This document shows positions 1 to 4,204 of a stretch of 7,306 bases of DNA, piece by piece. Source of the stretch: an uncultured Bacilli bacterium (lineage in GTDB: Bacteria > Bacillota_I > Bacilli_A > RF39 > UBA660); assembly GCA_947624075.1 (NCBI GenBank), contig CANQIM010000056.1, positions 1 to 7,306 on the forward strand, written 5' to 3'. The position numbers and the translations under genes were made by a program. The notes beneath the pieces were generated by a model that worked only from the letters and a program-made list of their open reading frames with translations, was not told the origin of the DNA and searched no databases. Position 1 is the stretch's first letter. The number at the start of each line of letters is the position of its first letter.

Positions 1-279
1 TTTTCTTTTTTTCTTCTGACGATTTATTTTCTTTAAAATACTAGCAATTCCAATTATTAAGAATATACCTACTGCCGCAACTAATGTTAAAGTAAAGCCA
101 ACAGCAAGATAACATGTTAAAAGAATTGCGATAACAGCAAAAAATATTGCTAGACGAATATTGTTATCAACTTTATTATTTTTAGAAGTTACCCTCTTTT
201 TAATTTCCTTATTATTATATGTTTTAGTTGTAGAATTCTTATTTTCTTTTTTTCTTCCTTTTATTTCTTTTTTACGCAT
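1..279 (-). CDS. N-terminal fragment of a basic membrane protein after recU; possibly PBP1 (partial)
   Basis: An open frame of 93 codons starts with ATG at 279 and continues without a stop past the left edge. The start is supported by a GGAGGT ribosome binding site that lies inside the last codons of recU; the recU stop codon directly abuts this ATG. Residues 1-45 are very rich in Lys, Arg and Asn (starting MRKKEIKGRKK) and should be cytoplasmic. Residues about 46-84 form one long hydrophobic stretch, enough for two membrane segments, and then the chain turns basic again (KKINRQKKKRK). In Bacillus the gene after recU is ponA, the bifunctional class A penicillin-binding protein PBP1, which also begins with a basic cytoplasmic tail. 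That makes PBP1 the leading guess, but no transglycosylase or transpeptidase motif is inside the window, and a two-segment hairpin is not the usual single PBP1 anchor. A small unrelated membrane protein is an alternative. The gene is real with high probability; the identity is tentative. Confidence 0.7.
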   Translation of the reverse strand, partial: MRKKEIKGRKKENKNSTTKTYNNKEIKKRVTSKNNKVDNNIRLAIFFAVIAILLTCYLAVGFTLTLVAAVGIFLIIGIASILKKINRQKKKRK

Positions 280-858
280 TTAAATACCTCCAATTAGATT
301 ATCAACAACAGCTAAGTAATCAATTCTTGGCTGATAACCATCATTCAAAATTATTGCCTTTTCTTTAAAGTAAGTAAGGGGGATTGATTTTCTTTTACAT
401 TTTTTTAAGTAAGATAACAACTTTTCAGCAGGTAATAGAAAAGTTTCATTCAAAGTTGTAAATCTTACAATTACAAAGGCGACTCCTCCATGATTAATAA
501 CATTACTTAGATGTTTTATTTGATGAGGATGAATATTACTTAAAGTAAAAGATGTTGTGCTTTTTGTTTCCTTTGCTTCAAAATCAATATATTTGCCTTT
601 ATAAATACCATTATAATCAGTAGTAGAAGGAATAGTGAAGAAAGCTTCTTTAATAATAGCTTTATCACGAGAAGGATAATCTACTTTAGTTATTTTTATG
701 GGGGTTGGTTTTTTGTAGATATAAGCCTTATCTATCTCACGATAATACTCATTAGATAAATTTATTTCACTTTCTAAAGTCATTCCTCTATTTTTATAAT
801 TAATATTACTATGATCTTTTTTTAAATTTGTTTTTTTTATACCTGTTGGGTAATTCAT
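280..858 (-). CDS. recU: Holliday junction resolvase RecU
   Basis: RecU is the Firmicute Holliday junction-specific endonuclease; it resolves recombination intermediates, modulates RecA, and contributes to chromosome segregation. The protein has 192 residues, near the family length of about 200. It shows the restriction-endonuclease-like core of the family: S78-T-T-D81-Y-N-G, then Y90-I-D-F-E94-A-K96, giving the metal-binding D81, E94 and K96 that match the D...ExK site of RecU, with a probable fourth acidic ligand at E29 in the NRGMTLE motif. The N-terminal YPTGIKK segment and the PHQIKHL and GGVAFVIV motifs are also typical. The ATG at 858 is preceded by AGGTGAT at a suitable distance. The stop TAA (282-280) touches the next ATG at 279, so the two minus-strand genes form an operon. 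Acidic and basic active-site residues are all present, so it should be functional. Confidence 0.95.
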   Translation of the reverse strand: MNYPTGIKKTNLKKDHSNINYKNRGMTLESEINLSNEYYREIDKAYIYKKPTPIKITKVDYPSRDKAIIKEAFFTIPSTTDYNGIYKGKYIDFEAKETKSTTSFTLSNIHPHQIKHLSNVINHGGVAFVIVRFTTLNETFLLPAEKLLSYLKKCKRKSIPLTYFKEKAIILNDGYQPRIDYLAVVDNLIGGI

Positions 859-875
859 TCAATCACCTATTTTTA

Positions 876-904
876 ATTATACTATAAATGTTTTCTTTTT
901 ACCA
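876..904 (-). promoter_or_regulatory. Probable promoter of recU and the following membrane gene
   Basis: Read on the minus strand, a perfect TATAAT -10 box lies at 881-876. Seventeen bases upstream is TGGTAA (904-899), a weak -35 match with three of six consensus bases. Transcription would begin near 869, giving a very short leader that enters directly into the AGGTGAT ribosome binding site before the recU ATG at 858. The -10 box is clear; the -35 is not, so this is a moderate call. Confidence 0.45.
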
Positions 905-1011
905 TAAATTTTTAAATTTTTGCTTAGTACTTAAGTTTGTAATGTTTTAGCTTATTTTGTCGATTTTGTGATTTTTCTAGAAATATGTATTATTATGTAG
1001 ATGGTGATGTT

Positions 1012-1134
1012 ATGAATAGTTTAGAATTAAGTAAAATATTTAGTAGGATGATTGAAAAGACAAAAGTGGTATCAATAGAGACAAATTTATACTATATATT
1101 AAAAGGGTTAACAATTGACAAAAATGAACATTAA
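1012..1134 (+). CDS. Candidate small protein of 40 residues, unknown function
   Basis: A short ORF starts with ATG at 1012 and stops with TAA at 1132-1134. It encodes 40 residues starting MNSLELSKIFSRMIEKTK and ending LTIDKNEH. A GGTGAT ribosome binding site at 1003-1008 has nearly the same form and spacing as those of recU and gpsB, which is the main support for translation. The product is mildly basic, with no signal peptide, no clear membrane segment and no cysteine pair; the first half could be an amphipathic helix. I do not recognise a family. It occupies most of an otherwise empty divergent region, where Bacillus carries other small genes near recU and gpsB, but there is no visible resemblance that I can vouch for. 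A possible weak promoter is TTGTGA at 966-971 with TATTAT at 988-993, although the start point it implies would fall almost on the ribosome binding site. The gpsB promoter overlaps its last codons. Confidence 0.35.
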   Translation: MNSLELSKIFSRMIEKTKVVSIETNLYYILKGLTIDKNEH

Positions 1135-1143
1135 TGTGATAAT
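1115..1143 (+). promoter_or_regulatory. Near-consensus promoter of gpsB (and probably rnpB-rodZ-pgsA)
   Basis: A perfect TTGACA -35 box at 1115-1120 is followed by a 17-base spacer and GATAAT at 1138-1143, which differs from the consensus at one base. The -10 is extended by TG at 1135-1136 (TGTGATAAT). Transcription should start near 1150, leaving a leader of about 20 bases that contains the GGTGAT ribosome binding site of gpsB. The promoter lies over the last codons and stop of the small upstream ORF. Because no other good promoter is seen before 2950, it may serve the whole stretch through pgsA. Confidence 0.8.
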
Positions 1144-1170
1144 AATATCGTAAGGGATTGGTGATAAAAG

Positions 1171-1509
1171 ATGTATCAAAATAAGATTAAACTAATGCCA
1201 CAAGATATTTTAGAGAAAGAGTTTAAAATTGATACTCGGGGATATCGTTTAAAAGAAGTTGATCAGTTTTTAGATGATATTATTGGGGATTATGAGCAAT
1301 TTCTTAATATTATTAATAACTTAGAGAAAGAAAAGGCTGATTTATTGGCTGAGATTGTTAATTTGAAGCAAGAGTTACGTAATTCAAAACTTAACATGGA
1401 GGTTGCGAATAGAAACAGTGTTAGTGGAGAAATAACAAATGTTGATATTATAAGAAGACTTTCTCAATTAGAAAAAATGGTGTATGGTTTAAAGAACGAT
1501 GACAATTAA
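1171..1509 (+). CDS. gpsB: Cell division/elongation regulator GpsB
   Basis: GpsB is a small cytoplasmic DivIVA-family adaptor that binds the cytoplasmic tails of penicillin-binding proteins and moves PBP1 between lateral wall and septum. The 112-residue protein (family about 100) has the N-terminal DivIVA-like domain at residues 10-45, with the typical sequence QDILEKEFK, the turn RGYR and EVDQFLDDIIGDY. It then has a coiled coil at about 46-72, a variable Ser/Asn-rich linker, and the diagnostic C-terminal helix at 90-107 (TNVDIIRRLSQLEKMVYG). This last motif separates GpsB from DivIVA. The ATG at 1171 follows GGTGAT by five bases and a strong promoter at 1115-1143. The stop codon lies within the predicted 5' strand of the RNase P RNA P1 helix, and gpsB-rnpB adjacency is conserved in Bacillus and Staphylococcus. 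The neighbouring divergent gene may encode a PBP, its expected partner. Confidence 0.97.
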   Translation: MYQNKIKLMPQDILEKEFKIDTRGYRLKEVDQFLDDIIGDYEQFLNIINNLEKEKADLLAEIVNLKQELRNSKLNMEVANRNSVSGEITNVDIIRRLSQLEKMVYGLKNDDN

Positions 1510-1853
1510 TATATAGACAAACGCTGGAGTCTTTAAGGCTCTTGAGGAAAGTCCATGCTTGCACAGTCTGTGATGACTGTAGTGTTCGTGTCTAGGGAAT
1601 AAATAACCTAGAGTAGTTTTACTAACGACGGCTGATGTCCTTTTAACTGGAATAAGCTGTAAAGTGCCACAGTGACGAATTTTTTGGAAACAAAAAAATG
1701 AAACGGGTAAACTCCGCGAGCAAGAAACCTAAAATATGGTAGGGGAGTCTCAACGAAAGAAAGATAATGGAGTTGAGGACTGATTTATATCAGTAGATAA
1801 ATGTTTGTCGCCTAGTAATAGGAACAGAACATGGCTTATTTATATTATATTGT
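1503..1853 (+). ncRNA. rnpB: RNase P RNA, type B (rnpB)
   Basis: This is the catalytic RNA that, with the RnpA protein, removes 5' leaders from precursor tRNAs. Conserved blocks are plain: GAGGAAAGTCC at 1544-1554, AGTGCCACAGTGACGAA near 1663-1679, AAACGGGTAAACTCC at 1701-1715, GGTAGGGGAG near 1739-1747, and ACAGAACATGGCTTA at 1824-1838. Helices can be folded by eye: P3 (1527-1531 with 1537-1541), a P5.1-like perfect hairpin (1563-1568 with 1575-1580), P8 (1592-1596 with 1607-1611), P12 with a GAAA loop (1679-1699), CTCAAC/GTTGAG (1749-1754 with 1772-1777), CTGAT/ATCAG (1780-1784 with 1789-1793), and P19 with a GTAA tetraloop (1811-1822). P1 pairs 1503-1506 with 1849-1852 and 1508-1513 with 1841-1846. 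P5.1 and P19 indicate the Bacillus type. At about 350 bases it is shorter than the 401-base Bacillus subtilis RNA, mainly through short P12 and P19 arms. The exact ends are inferred from P1 pairing. Confidence 0.95.
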
Positions 1854-1871
1854 TGTTTTTAGAGGTGAGAC

Positions 1872-2366
1872 ATGAAAGAATTAGGGGAGTATTTAAGAAG
1901 AACAAGGACTAGTAATGGTGTTAGTATTACAGAAGCGGCAGAAGACTTAGATTTTTCCACAGCTTTACTTGAAAATCTAGAAAGTGGAAATGTAAGAGCT
2001 TTTAAAGATATGTATGAATTAAGAGAGTCAGTAAAAGCTTATGCTAAATATTTAGGACTTTCTCCAGACAAGATTGTTGATGAATTTAACGATTTTTTAT
2101 TTGAACATACATCAAAGATTTCTTTAGATGATATTAAGTCAGCTCAGAAAAGTATTAATGAAAAAAAAGAAGAAAATAGAGTAAAATCACCATATACAAA
2201 AGAATATAAAGAACCTAAAAAGATTTGGCCAATTATTTATATAATAATGGCATTTGTTCTATTATTTATAATTATATATCTTATTATAAGTCATAATAAT
2301 AAGGTTCCAGTAAGAGTTGATGAATTAAAAAATAAGGAGTGTTTTAATTATGAATTTACCTACTAA
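1872..2366 (+). CDS. rodZ: RodZ/YmfM-like helix-turn-helix membrane protein, short form
   Basis: RodZ couples the MreB cytoskeleton to the elongation machinery through a cytoplasmic helix-turn-helix domain of the HTH_25 type. Here residues 3-68 carry that domain (ELGEYLRRTRTSNGVSITEA, then LENLESGN and YAKYLGLSPDKI), where the protein contacts MreB in studied homologues and not primarily DNA. A charged linker covers about 85-117 and a single membrane segment about 119-140 (IWPIIYIIMAFVLLFIIIYL). Only about 24 residues follow, so the extracellular domain of longer RodZ proteins is absent; total length is 164 against roughly 300 in B. subtilis. The start ATG follows AGAGGTGA at 1861-1868, and the first residues match the usual RodZ N-terminus. 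The gene starts about 20 bases after rnpB and overlaps pgsA by 17 bases. As ymfM-pgsA is the Bacillus order, the assignment is well supported by context. Confidence 0.87.
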   Translation: MKELGEYLRRTRTSNGVSITEAAEDLDFSTALLENLESGNVRAFKDMYELRESVKAYAKYLGLSPDKIVDEFNDFLFEHTSKISLDDIKSAQKSINEKKEENRVKSPYTKEYKEPKKIWPIIYIIMAFVLLFIIIYLIISHNNKVPVRVDELKNKECFNYEFTY

Positions 2367-2949
2367 ACTTACAGTGCTAAGATTAATATTAGCAGTTGTT
2401 GTGATAATGGTTTTATGTATACCATTTCATTACTTTGGATTTCAATTTCCTAAATATGATGTAAATGGGGTTACCGTTTCATTACAATATATTATTGCAG
2501 GAGTAATATTTATAATAGCTAGTTTAACAGATTATTTAGATGGTTATCTAGCACGTAAAAATAATCAAATTACTAATACAGGAAAAATGTTAGATGCCAT
2601 TGCTGATAAAGTATTAGTAAATTCAGTATTAATTATTTTAGCTGCTCAAGGATTTATACATGAAATAATACCAGTAATAATTGTTTTAAGAGATATAGTA
2701 GTTAATGCTATTAAAATGGAAGCTGCTGGTAAAGGTAAAGTTATTGCCGCAATTGGTTCTGGTAAATTAAAGACAGCTTCTTTAATGGTAGGTGTTGTTT
2801 TAACATTTGCTTATAATATACCTTTTGAATTTATTAATTTAAGAGTAAGTGATTTCTTATTATATTTTGCTTGTATTATGTCAGTTATTAGTGCTATTCA
2901 ATACTTTAATTTAAATAAAGAAATTATTTTTGCTAAAGAAAATAATTAA
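2350..2949 (+). CDS. pgsA: CDP-diacylglycerol--glycerol-3-phosphate 3-phosphatidyltransferase (PgsA)
   Basis: PgsA transfers a phosphatidyl group from CDP-diacylglycerol to glycerol-3-phosphate, making phosphatidylglycerol phosphate, the committed step to phosphatidylglycerol and cardiolipin. The CDP-alcohol phosphotransferase signature is complete: D61-Y-L-D64-G65-Y-L-A-R69, then G78, D82 and D86, giving the metal-binding aspartates and catalytic base. The N-terminus NLPTKLTVLRLILA is typical of the family. About six hydrophobic segments are visible, near residues 8-28, 45-62, 87-104, 105-122, 141-158 and 166-184, so it is an integral membrane enzyme; 199 residues is a normal length. The start ATG at 2350 has AAGGAG about ten bases upstream, inside the end of rodZ, so the two genes are translationally coupled by overlap. 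A terminator follows the stop. In Bacillus cinA lies between pgsA and recA; it is not present here. Confidence 0.96.
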   Translation: MNLPTKLTVLRLILAVVVIMVLCIPFHYFGFQFPKYDVNGVTVSLQYIIAGVIFIIASLTDYLDGYLARKNNQITNTGKMLDAIADKVLVNSVLIILAAQGFIHEIIPVIIVLRDIVVNAIKMEAAGKGKVIAAIGSGKLKTASLMVGVVLTFAYNIPFEFINLRVSDFLLYFACIMSVISAIQYFNLNKEIIFAKENN

Positions 2950-2970
2950 ATTCAAGAAAAAAATAGTCTG

Positions 2971-3006
2971 AAAATTCCTTTTTCCCTAAGGGAATTTTTA
3001 ATTTTT
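2971..3006 (+). terminator. Rho-independent terminator after pgsA
   Basis: AAAATTCC at 2971-2978 pairs perfectly with GGAATTTT at 2991-2998 around a 12-base loop, followed by AA and five T residues ending at 3006. A second, mutually exclusive small hairpin (TTCCC-TAA-GGGAA, 2982-2994) sits inside the first. Either would end the gpsB-rnpB-rodZ-pgsA transcript before the separate recA promoter. Confidence 0.7.
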
Positions 3007-3031
3007 GGCAAAAAATGGCTGTCAATTTGTT

Positions 3032-3045
3032 AAAACAATTGTTCG
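3032..3045 (+). promoter_or_regulatory. Candidate LexA (DinR) operator upstream of recA
   Basis: The sequence AAAAC-AATT-GTTCG matches 8 of the 10 defined bases of the Gram-positive SOS box CGAAC-N4-GTTCG: the right half is perfect, and the left half keeps AAC. It ends nine bases upstream of the recA -35 hexamer. SOS control of recA by LexA/DinR is established in Bacillus. Here it rests on one imperfect palindrome in an AT-rich region, so it is a moderate call, and lexA itself is not in the window. Confidence 0.4.
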
Positions 3046-3053
3046 AAAAATGC

Positions 3054-3082
3054 TTGCATTTCAAAAAAAAATATTATACAAT
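3054..3082 (+). promoter_or_regulatory. Promoter of recA
   Basis: TTGCAT at 3054-3059 (four of six -35 consensus bases) and TACAAT at 3077-3082 (five of six -10 bases) are separated by exactly 17 bases containing an A tract. Transcription should start near 3089, leaving a leader of about 27 bases that holds a strong AGGAGG ribosome binding site at 3105-3110 before the recA ATG at 3116. Confidence 0.7.
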
Positions 3083-3115
3083 TAATTTGTAAGTTATTTA
3101 GCTAGGAGGAAATTT

Positions 3116-4162
3116 ATGAAAGCAGTAAAAGAAAGTGCATCTAAAGATAAAGCTTTAGAACAAGTATTAAATGATATTGAGAAACAATTTGGAAAAGGTT
3201 CAATTATGAAATTAGGTGATAATAAACATTTAAAAGTAGATGTTTGTTCTAGTGGATGTTTATCACTTGATATTGCCTTAGGTGTTGGAGGATATCCAAA
3301 AGGTAGAATTATTGAAATATACGGACCTGAATCAAGTGGTAAAACAACATTTGCATTACAGGCAATCGCTGAACATCAAAAAGCAGGAGGTAGAGCAGCA
3401 TTTATTGATGCAGAACATGCTTTGGATCCTGTTTATGCTGAAAGACTTGGTGTAAATATTGATGAGTTGTTGTTATCACAACCTGATACGGGTGAACAAG
3501 CTTTAGAAATTTGTGAAGCTTTAGTTAGAAGTGAGGCTTTAAGTATTATAGTAATTGATTCTGTTGCGGCATTAGTACCTCAAGCAGAAATTGATGGTGA
3601 GATGGGAGATAGTCATGTAGGCTTACAAGCAAGACTTATGTCTCAAGCACTTAGAAAATTATCTGGTACTATAAGTAAAACAAAAACAACTTGTATATTT
3701 ATTAATCAATTACGTGAAAAAGTTGGTGTTATGTTTGGAAATCCAGAGACAACTCCAGGTGGTAGAGCTTTGAAATTTTATGCTTCAATTAGACTAGATA
3801 TTCGTCGAAATGAACAACTTAAAATGGGTGATGGAGTAGTTGGTAATAAGACAACTATTAAAGTAGTTAAGAATAAAGTAGCTCCACCATTTAAAACAGC
3901 AGTTGTAGATATAATGTATGGTGAAGGAGTATCAAGAGAAGGCGAAGTAATCGACTTGGCAGCTGAAGCTGGTATAGTTGAAAAAACAGGTGCTTGGTAT
4001 GCTTATCAAGGCGAGAAGTTAGGTCAAGGTAAGGAAAATGTTAAACTACTTCTAAAAGATAATCCTGATTTATGCAAAGAACTTGAGAAAAAGGTTCGTG
4101 AATATTATGATATTAGTATTGATGGAAATGATGATAAGAAGGAAGAGAAAGAGGAAAATTAA
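3116..4162 (+). CDS. recA: Recombinase RecA
   Basis: RecA forms ATP-dependent filaments on single-stranded DNA, carries out strand exchange in homologous repair, and promotes LexA self-cleavage in the SOS response. The 348-residue protein has full family length. Walker A is G70-P-E-S-S-G-K76-T77; the catalytic glutamate is E100 in FIDAEHALDP; Walker B is IIVIDSV with D148. The DNA-binding loops follow: L1 around 157-167 (EIDGEMGDSHVG) and L2 around 197-215 (NQLREKVGVMFGNPETTPGG). The acidic, lysine-rich C-terminal tail at 337-348 (GNDDKKEEKEEN) is also typical. No intein or insertion is present. The start ATG has a perfect AGGAGG site. The gene has its own promoter with a possible SOS box, and a weak hairpin overlaps its end before the Mur ligase gene. 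RecU, which works on the same intermediates, is encoded at the left of the window. Confidence 0.99.
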   Translation: MKAVKESASKDKALEQVLNDIEKQFGKGSIMKLGDNKHLKVDVCSSGCLSLDIALGVGGYPKGRIIEIYGPESSGKTTFALQAIAEHQKAGGRAAFIDAEHALDPVYAERLGVNIDELLLSQPDTGEQALEICEALVRSEALSIIVIDSVAALVPQAEIDGEMGDSHVGLQARLMSQALRKLSGTISKTKTTCIFINQLREKVGVMFGNPETTPGGRALKFYASIRLDIRRNEQLKMGDGVVGNKTTIKVVKNKVAPPFKTAVVDIMYGEGVSREGEVIDLAAEAGIVEKTGAWYAYQGEKLGQGKENVKLLLKDNPDLCKELEKKVREYYDISIDGNDDKKEEKEEN

Positions 4163-4177
4163 CATCTTTCTTTTTTT
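4141..4177 (+). terminator. Weak hairpin with T tract at the recA end (possible attenuator)
   Basis: AGAAAGA at 4146-4152 pairs perfectly with TCTTTCT at 4165-4171 around a 12-base loop, and a further five A-T or G-T pairs can be added outward using the T run that ends at 4177. The stem is AT-rich and its 5' arm lies in the last recA codons. If it works at all, it probably reduces read-through into the Mur ligase gene and does not end transcription fully, since no clear promoter separates the two genes. Confidence 0.35.
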
Positions 4178-4204
4178 GGAATAAAATTTATTGAGGCGAT
4201 TATT

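Noticed and set aside
901..925. AAATTTTT direct repeat in the recU-gpsB intergenic region
   Set aside because: Two short A/T-run copies in AT-rich DNA; no wider repeat array, inverted structure or element ends.
1001..1015. ATG at 1001 as an alternative start for the small ORF
   Set aside because: That frame stops after four codons (TGA at 1013-1015).
3005..3033. Second recA promoter with TTGGCA at 3005-3010
   Set aside because: At 17 bases downstream there is only TGTTAA, a poor -10, and the site overlaps the terminator T tract; the 3054-3082 promoter is better.
2950..3115. Remnant of cinA or another gene between pgsA and recA
   Set aside because: Only 166 bases, taken up by a terminator hairpin, a possible operator and the recA promoter; no open frame with recognisable residues.
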